NCBI GenBank assembly: GCA_038238115.1
Contig: JBBRYB010000007.1
Span: 79,645 to 143,644, forward strand
Source: JBBRYB01 sp038238115
GTDB taxonomy: Bacteria > Actinomycetota > Actinomycetes > Propionibacteriales > Nocardioidaceae
DNA: 64,000 nt
Direction of reading: 5' to 3'
In this document: piece by piece, positions 1-8,501 of the stretch
Layout of the letters: each line of letters starts with the position of its first letter
Position numbering within the stretch: the first letter of the stretch is position 1
Position numbers and translations under genes: made by a program
The notes under the pieces: model-generated
The model's database searches: none
What the model saw: only the letters and a program-made list of their open reading frames with translations
What the model was told of the DNA's origin: nothing

Positions 1-1
1 C

Positions 2-490
2 AACGGCTGGCAGGCGAGCCACGGCTTCTTCGCGCTGGCGACCGGCGGCCTCTGGGGCAGCGGCATCGGAGCAAGCAGCCAGAAGTGGGGCGGGCTGCCC
101 GAGGCACACACCGACTACATCTTCGCCATCATCGGAGAGGAGTTCGGCCTTTTCGGGACCCTCGTGGTGTTGGGGCTGTTCGTCACCTTGGCGTACGCCG
201 GGATCAGGATCGCCACCCGCAGTCGTGACCGCTTCGCCCGCTACGCCTCGGCCGGCATCGTCGTGTGGTTGCTCAGCCAGGCGGTGATCAACATCGGGAT
301 GGTCCTGGGTCTGCTGCCGGTCATCGGCATTCCGCTCCCGCTCATCTCCTACGGTGGCTCCGCCCTGCTCCCGACGCTGATCTCGCTCGGTCTGCTGCTG
401 TCGTTCGCCCGCAACGAGCCCGGTGCCGCGTCAGCCCTCCGCGCGCGCCGCCGCGCGGCCCGGCGTCCGGCAGCCGTCAGCGGACGGTAG
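2..490 (+). CDS. ftsW: FtsW, septal peptidoglycan glycosyltransferase (C-terminal part)
   Basis: The gene enters from the left edge and only its last 162 codons are present. It belongs to the SEDS family, multi-pass membrane enzymes that polymerise lipid II at the septum. The visible part contains the family signature around KWGGLPEAHTDYIFAIIGEE, then membrane helices and the conserved motif PLISYGGSALL near the end. The C-terminal tail is Arg/Ala-rich and cytoplasmic. It stops 9 bases before murG, in the standard division-cluster order, so co-transcription with murG and murC is likely. FtsW is preferred over RodA because of the murG-murC-ftsQ-ftsZ neighbourhood. Confidence 0.93.
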   Translation, partial: NGWQASHGFFALATGGLWGSGIGASSQKWGGLPEAHTDYIFAIIGEEFGLFGTLVVLGLFVTLAYAGIRIATRSRDRFARYASAGIVVWLLSQAVINIGMVLGLLPVIGIPLPLISYGGSALLPTLISLGLLLSFARNEPGAASALRARRRAARRPAAVSGR

Positions 491-499
491 GGCGTAGTC

Positions 500-1585
500 G
501 TGCGAGTCCTTCTCGCCGGCGGCGGCTCGGCGGGCCACACGTCACCGCTGCTGGCCACCGCCGACGCGCTGCGGCGCAAGGTGCCGGGCATCGAGATCAC
601 CTGCCTCGGCACGCAGCGGGGACTCGAGGCCAGGGTAATCCCGGCTGCGGGCTACTCGCTCGAGCTGATCCCGCCGGTTCCGCTACCCCGCAAGGTCTCG
701 GTCGATCTGTTGAAGGTTCCCGGTCGCCTGGCGGCGGCGGTGCGCGCCACCCGCGAGGTGCTCCGCCGGGTGCAGCCGGACGTGGTCTGTGGCTTCGGCG
801 GCTACGTCGCAACCCCGGCCTACCTGGCAGCACGCAAGGCACGCGTCCCCCTGGTGGTGCATGAAGGCAACGCCCTGCCGGGCATCGCCAATCGCCTCGG
901 TGCCCGCTGGTGCACACACCGGGTCGCCACCTCGTTCCCCGACACGCCGCTGCGGCATGCCACGTTCATCGGTCTGCCGATTCGGCGCGCCCTCTCCACC
1001 CTCGACCGCGCAGAGATGCGCGAGCTGGCAAGGGCACACTTCGGCCTTGCGCCGCAGCTGGCCACGCTGCTGGTGACCGGCGGGTCGCAAGGCTCGCGGC
1101 GGATCAATGCCTCGGTCGTCGCAGCCGCGCCGGACCTTTTGGCCGCCGGGATCCAGGTGCTGCACGTCCAGGGACCGGGCGGCGAGATCCAGGAACCGGC
1201 GCGTGCAGCCGGGGAGCCGCCCTACGTCGTGGTGTCGTACGTGGACCGGATGGACCTCGCCTACGCCGCCGCCGACGCGACAGTCGCGCGCGCCGGCGCC
1301 GGCTCGGTCACCGAGGCCGCCGCGCTGGGCCTGCCAGCCGTCTTCGTTCCACTCCCGATCGGCAACGGCGAGCAGGCCCTCAACGCCAAGGCGGTCGTCG
1401 CGGCCGGTGCCGCGATGGTCGTGGACGACGATGCCTTCACCTCCGAGTGGGTGCGCGAGCATGTGGTCGGTCTGCTGGGAGATCCGGCCCGGCTGCAATC
1501 GATGAGCCACGCGGCGACCGGGCTGATCCGCCGCGACGCCGACGACGCATTGGCCGACATGGTCGTGTCGGCAGTCACGTCGTGA
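500..1585 (+). CDS. murG: MurG, lipid II synthase
   Basis: This is UDP-GlcNAc:undecaprenyl-pyrophosphoryl-MurNAc-pentapeptide GlcNAc transferase, which makes lipid II on the inner face of the membrane. The 361-residue product has the usual length and the two-lobed GT28 layout. The N-terminal lobe opens with the glycine-rich loop LLAGGGSAGHTSP; the C-terminal lobe has VTGGSQGSRRIN and the donor-binding segment ARAGAGSVTEAAALGLPAVFVPLP, followed by NGEQALNAK. The start is GTG at 500, which puts the glycine loop at the expected distance from the N-terminus. Its TGA stop overlaps the GTG start of murC (GTGA), so translation is probably coupled. Confidence 0.96.
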   Translation: MRVLLAGGGSAGHTSPLLATADALRRKVPGIEITCLGTQRGLEARVIPAAGYSLELIPPVPLPRKVSVDLLKVPGRLAAAVRATREVLRRVQPDVVCGFGGYVATPAYLAARKARVPLVVHEGNALPGIANRLGARWCTHRVATSFPDTPLRHATFIGLPIRRALSTLDRAEMRELARAHFGLAPQLATLLVTGGSQGSRRINASVVAAAPDLLAAGIQVLHVQGPGGEIQEPARAAGEPPYVVVSYVDRMDLAYAAADATVARAGAGSVTEAAALGLPAVFVPLPIGNGEQALNAKAVVAAGAAMVVDDDAFTSEWVREHVVGLLGDPARLQSMSHAATGLIRRDADDALADMVVSAVTS

Positions 1586-3009
1586 TCATCGCCGTACCCG
1601 AGGTGGTCGAGCCGGTCGAGCGGCTCGGCCGGGTCCACTTCGTCGGTATCGGCGGAGCAGCGCTCTCCGGCCTGGCCCGCATCATGGTCGAGCGCGGCGT
1701 CAGCGTCACCGGCAGCGACATGAGGGACTCCTCGACGCTCGATACGTTACGTGGGTTGGGGGTCGTCTGCTTCGTGGGCCACGATGCCAGGCAAGTCGAC
1801 GGCGCAGACACCGTCGTGGTCTCCACAGCCGTGCGCGACGACAACCCTGAGGTGCTGCGGGCGCAAGCGCTGAGCCTGCGGATGTGGCCTCGAGCCGCCG
1901 CTATGCAGTCGGTGATGCTCGGGCGGACCGCCGTCGTGGTCACCGGGACCCACGGCAAGACGACCACGACCTCCATGCTCGCCACCGCTCTGCTGACCTG
2001 CGGCGCCGACCCTGGGTATGCGATCGGCTCGACGCTGACCACGTCAGGACTCGGCGCCGCAGCCGGAAGCGGTGGGATCTTCGTGGCCGAGGGCGACGAG
2101 AGCGACGGGGCGATCCTGGCCTACACACCCGCCGGCGCGGTCGTCACGAATGTCGACGCCGACCATCTCGACCACTACGGCACCCGCGATGCCTACGCCG
2201 CCGTGTTCGACGAGTTCATCGAGCGCATCGATGCCGGCGGGTTCTGCGTCTGTTGCGTCGACGACCCGGGAGCACGACGGCTGGCCGACCTCGCGCAGCA
2301 GCGCGGTCTTGCCGTGGTACGCGTCGGGCGCACCGCGGACGTCGACCTCCAGGCGCGCGCCATGGCGTTCGTCGGTGAGACGTCGACGTACGACGTCTGG
2401 GACGGCGAGCGAACACGTGGCCCGGTGACGTTGCAGGTTCCGGGCGCCAACTACGTCATCGACTCGCTGGCTGCCCTCGCCGCGGGGCTCCAGCTCGGTT
2501 TCGACTTCGACGAGCTGTCCGTGGGGCTCTCGAGCTTTCGGGGGAGCGCACGCCGGATGGAGCCCAAGGGCTGCGCCGGCGACGTTCGCGTCTACGACAG
2601 CTATGCACACCATCCGGCGGAGATCAGCGGCGATCTGCAGGCGGCGCGAAGCCTGGCCGGCACGGGCCGCCTGGTGGTCTGTTACCAGCCTCACCTGTTC
2701 AGCCGCACCCGGCTCTTCGGCACCGAGATGGGCGTAGCGCTCGGTCAGGCCGATGAGGTCGTGGTGATGGACGTCTATGCCTCACGGGAATCTGCGCAGC
2801 CCGGGGTCGATGGTTCTCTCGTGGCCGATGCGGTTCCGCTCGGACCCGACCACGTGGTGTTCGAGCCCGACTGGTCGGCCGCTGCCTGGCGTGTGGTCGA
2901 GCGGGTCCGGCCCGGTGACCTGGTGCTGACGCTCGGAGCCGGCGACGTCACCGAGGTGGGGCCACGAGTGCTGGCTCTGCTCACAGCGCAAGCAGAGGGC
3001 GGTCCCTAG
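1582..3009 (+). CDS. murC: MurC, UDP-N-acetylmuramate-L-alanine ligase
   Basis: MurC adds L-alanine to UDP-MurNAc using ATP, the first step of stem-peptide assembly in the cytoplasm. With the GTG start at 1582 the protein has 475 residues, normal for the family. Visible motifs in order are the nucleotide loop HFVGIGGAALSGLA, the P-loop VVVTGTHGKTTTTSML, the metal/ATP segment EGDESDG, NVDADHLDHYG, and the C-terminal domain with YDSYAHHPAEI and CYQPHLFSRT. The reading frame is open further upstream inside murG, but GTG 1582 gives the normal N-terminus and a four-base overlap with the murG stop. ftsQ starts directly after its stop codon. Confidence 0.96.
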   Translation: MIIAVPEVVEPVERLGRVHFVGIGGAALSGLARIMVERGVSVTGSDMRDSSTLDTLRGLGVVCFVGHDARQVDGADTVVVSTAVRDDNPEVLRAQALSLRMWPRAAAMQSVMLGRTAVVVTGTHGKTTTTSMLATALLTCGADPGYAIGSTLTTSGLGAAAGSGGIFVAEGDESDGAILAYTPAGAVVTNVDADHLDHYGTRDAYAAVFDEFIERIDAGGFCVCCVDDPGARRLADLAQQRGLAVVRVGRTADVDLQARAMAFVGETSTYDVWDGERTRGPVTLQVPGANYVIDSLAALAAGLQLGFDFDELSVGLSSFRGSARRMEPKGCAGDVRVYDSYAHHPAEISGDLQAARSLAGTGRLVVCYQPHLFSRTRLFGTEMGVALGQADEVVVMDVYASRESAQPGVDGSLVADAVPLGPDHVVFEPDWSAAAWRVVERVRPGDLVLTLGAGDVTEVGPRVLALLTAQAEGGP

Positions 3010-3735
3010 ATGTCGTCTCGTCGGGAGTCGGTGTCACGCCTGTCGCGCCGACAGTTGCGTGGCCGCTTGTCGTCCCTGTGGCTGATCCTGGCGGCTGCCG
3101 CGATGATCGCCGTGCTCGGACTCGCCGGCTGGGCCGTCTTCTTCTCGTCGTGGCTGGCCGCGGACACCGTGGACGTGAACGGGACCACGACGCTGTCAAA
3201 CCGGCAGATCCTCGCGGCCGCCGAGGTCGACCTCGGCGCTCCGATGGTGCGGCTTGACCTGGACGCCATCCATGACCGGGTGGCCGCAGTCCCGGCGGTG
3301 GCGAGCGTCAGCGTGCACCGCTCGTGGCCGCACACGATCGCCATCACGGTCGCCGAACGCCAACCGCTCGCGGCCGTCCATCTCGACGGTGCCTGGTGGG
3401 TCATGGACTCCGAGGGGGTGACGTTTCGGCGTACGCCCCACCGCGCCGTCAGGCTGCCCGTCGTCGAGGTGCATGCCCAGGTGGCCGACGAAGCCCGACG
3501 CGAAGCGGCCTCGGTGGTCGCGGCGCTGCCTGACGACCTGGTGCGCTCCGTGAAGCGGCTCACCGCGACGTCGATGGACTCGATTACGCTGCGCCTCAAG
3601 GACGACAGCGAGGTCGCGTGGGGCAGCGCTGCCGAGTCGGCCCGCAAGGTGCAGGTGCTCAGCGTGCTGCTCGACCGGGTCAAGGCCAAGGTCTACGACG
3701 TCAGCGTGCCCGAGGAGCCGACGAGCTCCGGCTGA
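3010..3735 (+). CDS. ftsQ: FtsQ, divisome protein
   Basis: FtsQ is a bitopic membrane protein linking early and late divisome proteins. The 241-residue product has a short basic cytoplasmic N-terminus, one membrane helix at about residues 24-47, then an extracytoplasmic POTRA domain beginning near VDVNGTTTLSNRQIL and a following FtsQ domain. The ATG at 3010 follows the murC stop with no gap, and the ATG lies where the family start is expected. Sequence conservation in this family is low, so the call rests on topology, POTRA-like pattern and position between murC and ftsZ. Confidence 0.9.
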   Translation: MSSRRESVSRLSRRQLRGRLSSLWLILAAAAMIAVLGLAGWAVFFSSWLAADTVDVNGTTTLSNRQILAAAEVDLGAPMVRLDLDAIHDRVAAVPAVASVSVHRSWPHTIAITVAERQPLAAVHLDGAWWVMDSEGVTFRRTPHRAVRLPVVEVHAQVADEARREAASVVAALPDDLVRSVKRLTATSMDSITLRLKDDSEVAWGSAAESARKVQVLSVLLDRVKAKVYDVSVPEEPTSSG

Positions 3736-4148
3736 GACGGTGCGGCCCGGAACCGTCCCATCGTCGGCGCACCCGCAGCCAGCCACACCATGAGGCACCT
3801 CGGTGGGGACGGCGATGGCATACCGATCCATGACGCTGAGGTTGACGGTTCGCGGCACTGGCCCCACACCGCGCGGGTGGGCACACGTTCGTCGAGACGG
3901 CGATCTGTTTCGGTGGCTCGGGCGTGTCGGTGGAGGATCGCTTCGCGGTTTGACCTAGGTTATTGCGCAGGCAGAGGTTGACATAACCATAAGTCTCTAC
4001 TAGACGGTCAGAGTTAGCGGCCTTGGCGCTTCCCCGCCCCGCACCATCGCAGTTGAAGAGAGCGCAGTTCAGTCCCACACGAGACGGATCACCGTCAGCT
4101 TGCTCGCGAGCGCGAGCAGGACGTCATCGTCGATCGAGAGGCAGCGTC
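3736..4148 (+). other. Intergenic region ahead of ftsZ, no gene seen
   Basis: This 413-base gap contains no credible reading frame. Short frames here lack actinobacterial third-position bias and ribosome sites. It becomes noticeably AT-richer between about 3950 and 4020, where a promoter-like pair is seen. A long regulated leader before ftsZ is common in actinomycetes, so this region is best read as the ftsZ control region. Confidence 0.6.
3978..4006 (+). promoter_or_regulatory. Likely ftsZ promoter
   Basis: A perfect -35 hexamer TTGACA (3978-3983) is followed after 17 bases by TAGACG (4001-4006), a fair -10 element. Transcription would begin near 4013, giving a leader of about 135 bases. 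The patch is the AT-richest part of the gap, which supports a promoter. This would let ftsZ be expressed separately from the murG-murC-ftsQ unit. Confidence 0.65.
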
Positions 4149-5345
4149 GTGGCAGCACCGCAGAACTATCTAGCGGTCATCAAGGTTGTAGGTATCGGGG
4201 GAGGCGGCGTCAACGCCGTCAATCGGATGATCGAAGTCGGGCTCCGGGGTGTGGAGTTCATCGCCATCAACACAGACGCCCAGGCGCTGCTCATGAGCGA
4301 CGCCGACGTCAAGCTCGACATCGGACGCGAGCTGACGCGGGGCCTTGGTGCGGGCGCCGACCCCGAGGTGGGTGGTCGCGCATCGCATGACCATGCTGAA
4401 GAGATCGAGGAGGTCATCAAGGGCGCCGACATGGTGTTCGTGACGGCGGGAGAGGGGGGCGGCACCGGAACCGGTGGCGCGCCGGTCGTCGCCAGGATCG
4501 CCCGCTCGCTCGGAGCGCTGACGATCGGAGTCGTCACCCGGCCGTTCGCGTTCGAGGGCAGGCGCCGCGCCAACCAGGCCGAGGAGGGGATCGCCGGGCT
4601 GCGCGAAGAGGTCGACACCCTCATCGTGATCCCCAACGACCGGTTGCTGTCCATCTCCGACCGCAACGTCAGCGTCCTCGACGCCTTCAAGCAGGCCGAC
4701 CAGGTCCTCCTGCAGGGCGTCTCCGGCATCACCGATCTGATCACGACGCCAGGACTGATCAACCTGGACTTCGCCGATGTGAAGTCGGTGATGTCCAACG
4801 CGGGTTCCGCTCTGATGGGCATCGGTCGGGCCAACGGCGACGACCGAGCAGTCGTGGCTGCGGAGATGGCCGTGTCCAGCCCCCTCCTCGAGGCCTCGAT
4901 CGACGGCGCGCACGGGGTGCTGCTGTCGATCTCCGGGGGTTCCGACCTCGGCCTCTTCGAGATCAACGAGGCCGCGGCGCTGGTCTCTCAGGCGGCGCAC
5001 GCCGAGGCGAACATCATCTTCGGCGCCGTCATCGACGACGCCCTCGGTGACGAGGTGCGCGTGACGGTGATCGCCGCAGGTTTTGATGGCGGAATGCCGA
5101 AGCGTCGCGACCAGAGCCAGCCGGCCCTGCGCCGGGACTCGTCCGTCCCGTCGCAAGGGTCCACGCCAGCCTCGAGACCGGTGGCCGCGGCCGATCAGCC
5201 GTCCGAGACCCGCGAGCCCGTGCCAGCCGCGACGGGGGCGGCGGCAACGTCGAGCTCGTCGTATCAGTCGGCGCCAAACCGGCAGCCACGGCCCATCCCG
5301 TTCGACGACAACGATGATCTCGACGTCCCGGACTTCCTCAAGTAG
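4149..5345 (+). CDS. ftsZ: FtsZ, tubulin-like division GTPase
   Basis: FtsZ forms the cytokinetic ring. From GTG 4149 the protein has 398 residues. The ring nucleotide motif GGGTGTGGAP is at about residues 102-111, and the T7-loop segment NLDFADVKSVM supplies the catalytic aspartate for the neighbouring subunit. A Ser/Pro/Arg-rich disordered linker follows, ending in the conserved tail DDLDVPDFLK, the docking peptide for SepF and FtsW. GTG 4149 is chosen over an upstream in-frame ATG because GAGAGG (4136-4141) sits seven bases ahead and the family N-terminus (AAPQNYLAVIKVVGIGGGG) begins there. pgeF follows after three bases. Confidence 0.97.
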   Translation: MAAPQNYLAVIKVVGIGGGGVNAVNRMIEVGLRGVEFIAINTDAQALLMSDADVKLDIGRELTRGLGAGADPEVGGRASHDHAEEIEEVIKGADMVFVTAGEGGGTGTGGAPVVARIARSLGALTIGVVTRPFAFEGRRRANQAEEGIAGLREEVDTLIVIPNDRLLSISDRNVSVLDAFKQADQVLLQGVSGITDLITTPGLINLDFADVKSVMSNAGSALMGIGRANGDDRAVVAAEMAVSSPLLEASIDGAHGVLLSISGGSDLGLFEINEAAALVSQAAHAEANIIFGAVIDDALGDEVRVTVIAAGFDGGMPKRRDQSQPALRRDSSVPSQGSTPASRPVAAADQPSETREPVPAATGAAATSSSSYQSAPNRQPRPIPFDDNDDLDVPDFLK

Positions 5346-5348
5346 ACA

Positions 5349-6083
5349 GTGTTCGCCAGCAGGCAGCGCCTCGTTGGTCGCGCGGGGACGGTCGACGTCG
5401 GCTTCACCGACAGGCACGGCGGTGTCTCGGCACCGCCGTTCGACTCCCTCAACCTGAGCGGGCGCGCCGGCCGCGAGGTCGAGCGGGAGGCGAACCTGGC
5501 GCTGCTGGCCCTGGAGTTCGAGGTCGGCGGGTTCGCCACGATGCGTCAGGTGCACGGTGGCGACGTGTGCATCATCGGGTCGTCGACAACGGCGATCCCG
5601 ACCTGTGACGGACTGGTCACCGACGCTCAGGGTGTCGCGTTGTGCGTGCGGGTCGCCGATTGTGTGCCGGTCGTGCTGGCCGACGCCGAGGCAGGCGTCG
5701 TCGCCGTCGCGCACGCAGGCCGCCCCGGTGTGGTGGCGGACATCGTCGGCTCCACCATCGAAGCGATGCGAGCTCTCGGCGCCCAGCTGATCGAGGCGTG
5801 GCTCGGCCCGCACGTGTGCGGTGGCTGCTACGAGATACCTGCCTCGATGCGCGCCGAGGTCTCCGCTGTCGCACCGGCCGCCTACGCCTGCACGACCTGG
5901 GGCACCCCGTCCCTCGATATCGGGATGGCCGTGCGCGCCCAGCTCGACGCGACGGGCTGCGTCGTGCACGACGTGAGCAGGTGTACGCGGGAGTCCGCAG
6001 ACCTCTACTCCTACCGAAGGGATGGCGGCGAGTCCGGGCGATCCGCCGGCCTGGTCGTGCTTCGGGGGCCGCTCGATGACTGA
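5349..6083 (+). CDS. pgeF: PgeF/YfiH-type laccase-domain protein (peptidoglycan editing factor)
   Basis: Members of this family bind zinc and act on purine nucleosides; in Escherichia coli the homologue PgeF prevents misincorporation of L-Ser into peptidoglycan. The 244-residue product has the family metal residues: a His in MRQVHGGD, a Cys in RVADCVPVVLAD, and a His in VAVAHAGRPGVV, followed by WLGPHVCGGCYEIP. It starts with GTG three bases after ftsZ and overlaps yggS by eight bases, so it belongs to the same transcript. Which of the two family activities applies here cannot be told from sequence. Confidence 0.88.
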   Translation: MFASRQRLVGRAGTVDVGFTDRHGGVSAPPFDSLNLSGRAGREVEREANLALLALEFEVGGFATMRQVHGGDVCIIGSSTTAIPTCDGLVTDAQGVALCVRVADCVPVVLADAEAGVVAVAHAGRPGVVADIVGSTIEAMRALGAQLIEAWLGPHVCGGCYEIPASMRAEVSAVAPAAYACTTWGTPSLDIGMAVRAQLDATGCVVHDVSRCTRESADLYSYRRDGGESGRSAGLVVLRGPLDD

Positions 6084-6792
6084 CGAGGCCAGGGCGAGTC
6101 AGCTGGAGCACGCCCTCGTGTCAGTCCGAGAGCGCGTGGATTCCGCTGCCAGGTCCGTCGACCGCGACCCCCTGGACGTGACGCTCGTCGTCGTAACGAA
6201 GACGTGGCCGATCAGCGACATCCGCTCCCTCCACGCGCTCGGCGTGCGCGACTTCGGTGAGAACCGGCACCAGGAGGCGGAGCAGAAGGCGGCCGACCTC
6301 GACTGGCTGGACCTGCGCTGGCACTTCGTCGGGCAGATCCAGTCCAACAAGGCCGGCCGCATCGCCGCGTACGCCGACATGGTGCACTCCGTGGACTCGA
6401 CGCGGCTCGCACATCGCCTCAACTCAGGGGCTCACCACCATGACAGGAAGGTCGACTGCCTGGTGCAGGTGAGTCTGGATCCCGACTGCGAGCGCCAGGA
6501 CGGCCGCCGCGGCGGGGTGGGTGCCGGTGACGTCGAGGAAGTGGCGGCTGCGGTGGAGACGGCGGGAGGCCTGCGCCTGCGCGGCGTGATGGGCGTGGCG
6601 CCGCTCGGCGGGGACGCTCCTGCGGCATACGTGAGACTCCGCGAGATCAGCGACCGGCTGCGGGCGAGATTTCCGAACGCAGCCGTCGTCTCCGCGGGCA
6701 TGAGCGACGACTTCGACGCCGCGATCCGTGCCGGCGCGACACACGTGCGTGTCGGCAGCGCGGTGCTCGGTCAGCGCCCGGCCCTCGGGTAG
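6076..6792 (+). CDS. yggS: YggS/PLPBP family pyridoxal-phosphate homeostasis protein
   Basis: This small PLP-binding barrel protein carries PLP and affects amino-acid and B6 homeostasis without a known catalytic reaction. From ATG 6076 it has 238 residues. The PLP lysine lies in VVVTKTWP, followed by the family segments GVRDFGENRHQEA, WHFVGQIQSNKAG, RGVMGVAPLG and the C-terminal phosphate-binding part SAGMSDDFDAAI with THVRVGSAVLG. An upstream in-frame start would extend into pgeF and lacks conserved sequence, so 6076, with an eight-base overlap, is preferred. Confidence 0.93.
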   Translation: MTDEARASQLEHALVSVRERVDSAARSVDRDPLDVTLVVVTKTWPISDIRSLHALGVRDFGENRHQEAEQKAADLDWLDLRWHFVGQIQSNKAGRIAAYADMVHSVDSTRLAHRLNSGAHHHDRKVDCLVQVSLDPDCERQDGRRGGVGAGDVEEVAAAVETAGGLRLRGVMGVAPLGGDAPAAYVRLREISDRLRARFPNAAVVSAGMSDDFDAAIRAGATHVRVGSAVLGQRPALG

Positions 6793-6841
6793 GGTCAAGT
6801 TCCACTGAACGATTGACAATCAAGGTGGAGGCAACGAGATC

Positions 6842-7357
6842 ATGGCTGGCGCAATGCGCAAGGTCGGGGTCTACCTGGGCCTGCTCGAGGACACGGACCG
6901 CTACGAGGACGACGACTACACCGATGGCGGCTCGACTGCTGCCGACCACCCCTCGCAACGCTCGGTCAGGGCTGCTCGCGAGGACCGCCCGGCTCCTGTC
7001 GCCTCACTGTCCGAACGGCGGCGACCGGCGGTGGCACCATCGAATGGTGGAGCCCCGGCCAGTTCGGTCATGACCGAACTGTCGCGCATCACCACCCTGC
7101 ATCCGCGCAACTACAACGAGGCCCGCACGATCGGTGAGCATTTCCGAGAGGGAATCCCGGTCATCATGAACCTGTCGGAGATGGACGACAACGACGCCAA
7201 GCGGCTCGTCGACTTCTCGGCCGGTCTTGTCTTCGCCGTTCGCGGGTCGATCGAGCGCGTGACGAACAAGGTCTTCCTGCTGTCACCGCCCAACGTCTTC
7301 GTCGCGGCAGAGGACAAGCAGCGCATCGCCGAGGGCGGCTTCTTCAACCAGAGCTGA
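6842..7357 (+). CDS. sepF: SepF, membrane anchor of FtsZ
   Basis: SepF tethers FtsZ to the membrane and is essential in actinomycetes, which lack FtsA and ZipA. The 171-residue product has a short amphipathic N-terminus (MAGAMRKVGVYLGL), an acidic Asp/Tyr-rich linker, and the folded C-terminal core from about residue 80, containing LHPRNYNEARTIGEHFREG and VIMNLSEMDDNDAKRLVDF. A strong ribosome site GGTGGAGG (6824-6831) lies ten bases ahead of the ATG. It follows yggS by 49 bases. Confidence 0.95.
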   Translation: MAGAMRKVGVYLGLLEDTDRYEDDDYTDGGSTAADHPSQRSVRAAREDRPAPVASLSERRRPAVAPSNGGAPASSVMTELSRITTLHPRNYNEARTIGEHFREGIPVIMNLSEMDDNDAKRLVDFSAGLVFAVRGSIERVTNKVFLLSPPNVFVAAEDKQRIAEGGFFNQS

Positions 7358-7387
7358 GCGGCCGCACAGTCGAGCATCGGCAGGCCG

Positions 7388-7393
7388 TAGGAT
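7388..7393 (+). promoter_or_regulatory. -10 element placing transcription start on the yggT GTG
   Basis: TAGGAT ends six bases before the GTG at 7400. There is no ribosome site in between, so a transcript from here would start on the GTG codon itself (leaderless). No clear -35 hexamer is visible. Confidence 0.55.
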
Positions 7394-7399
7394 CTGGCT

Positions 7400-7693
7400 G
7401 TGGCTGTGCTGGGCGTCATCGTGGAACTGGTCCTCTGGTTCTACATCCTGTTCATCATCGTGCGCATCGTCATGGACTGGGTGCAGATGTTCGCCCGGTC
7501 CTGGCAGCCGGCCGGTCCGGCCCTCGTCGCGCTCGAGTTCGTCTACTCGGCGACTGACCCCCCGATCCGGTTGCTGCGCCGGGTGCTCCCTCCGCTGCGC
7601 CTGGGCGGGCAGGCGATCGACCTGTCCGTGCTCTTCGTCCTGCTCATCTGCTACGCCTTCTTGTTCGTGAACCGGCAGACGCTGCTGCGGTGA
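7400..7693 (+). CDS. YggT family small membrane protein
   Basis: A 97-residue protein with two hydrophobic segments (about residues 3-25 and 70-92) separated by a polar loop containing ATDPPIRLLRRVLPPLRLGG, the typical YggT (CCB3-like) arrangement. Actinobacterial members sit between sepF and divIVA and are thought to assist division or osmotic balance; the molecular role is unknown. The GTG start is supported by a -10 element exactly six bases upstream, implying independent leaderless expression in addition to read-through from sepF. Confidence 0.85.
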   Translation: MAVLGVIVELVLWFYILFIIVRIVMDWVQMFARSWQPAGPALVALEFVYSATDPPIRLLRRVLPPLRLGGQAIDLSVLFVLLICYAFLFVNRQTLLR

Positions 7694-7793
7694 GCGCTCG
7701 ATTGAGCTGAGTACGTCGCTACGAGGTAGCGTGTCCCCGCATACCAGATCGCCCGCTGACCACACCGCCCGGCCGAACCACGAGGTGAACCCC

Positions 7794-8468
7794 ATGGCTA
7801 TGACGCCCGACGACGTGCGCACGAAGACTTTCACGCCCGTCCGCCTACGTGAGGGCTACGACATGGGCGAGGTCGACAAATTCCTCGACGAGGTCGAGGA
7901 GGAGCTGATCCGCATCCACGCGGACAACGACGACGTGCGCACCAAACTCGCCGCTGCCCAGTCCGCAGGACGCCCAGCCACCGGGGGCACCGAGGCCGCT
8001 CTACCCGCTGTCAAGACGGTGCCGGAGGCCGCGAGCGCCGCCGCCCGCCTGCTGGAGATCGCGGCCGAGAACGCCGACCAGCTCGTGGGCGAGGCCCAGG
8101 ACAGCGCCGACAAGATCGTCGGAGAGGCTCGGACCAAGGCCGAGCGGCTCGAGTCGGACGCGAAGGCCAACGCGGAGCGCCTCGAGGCCGATGCCCGCGG
8201 TCGCGTCGAGCAGATGGACGAGGAAGCGTCGCAGCATCACGAGCAGGTCCTCGGCGAGCTCGAACGGACCAGGGACAGTCTCACCACCGAGCTGGAGGAC
8301 TTGCGGGCGTTCGAGCGGGAGTACCGCAGCCGGCTCAAGGGTTACTTCGAGAGCCAGCTTCGCACTCTCGACGGCGAGCCTGACGAGGCGGCGGCGTTGA
8401 CACCGTCGCAGGACGGCGACACGCCCCCTCGCCTTGCCGAGCTCCTCGGCGAGGAACAACCGCGCTGA
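7794..8468 (+). CDS. divIVA: DivIVA/Wag31 polar growth scaffold
   Basis: DivIVA binds curved membrane at poles and recruits the elongation machinery in actinomycetes. From ATG 7794 the protein has 224 residues: the conserved membrane-binding head with LTPDDV-like TPDDVRTKTF and the segment REGYDMGEVDKFLDEVEEEL, then a low-complexity linker, then a long coiled coil rich in Ala/Glu (about residues 85-195). GAGGTG (7782-7787) is a good ribosome site. An upstream in-frame GTG at 7731 would add 21 non-conserved residues and is rejected. A promoter is possible at TTGAGC (7702-7707) with TAGCGT (7727-7732), though the 19-base spacer is long. Confidence 0.94.
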   Translation: MAMTPDDVRTKTFTPVRLREGYDMGEVDKFLDEVEEELIRIHADNDDVRTKLAAAQSAGRPATGGTEAALPAVKTVPEAASAAARLLEIAAENADQLVGEAQDSADKIVGEARTKAERLESDAKANAERLEADARGRVEQMDEEASQHHEQVLGELERTRDSLTTELEDLRAFEREYRSRLKGYFESQLRTLDGEPDEAAALTPSQDGDTPPRLAELLGEEQPR

Positions 8469-8501
8469 GACCAGGCGTGGAAGGAACTCGCGATCTCGCG
8501 C

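Noticed and set aside
3790..3981. A 63-codon frame between ftsQ and ftsZ
   Set aside because: It has no ribosome site, no hydrophobic or conserved pattern, and overlaps the AT-richer promoter region.
4170..5969. A 599-codon open frame on the - strand across ftsZ and pgeF
   Set aside because: Both + strand genes are supported by conserved motifs; the - strand product is shadow sequence.
6813..6818. TTGACA ahead of sepF as a -35 element
   Set aside because: A 17-base spacer would put the -10 past the ribosome site and next to the ATG, with no matching hexamer.
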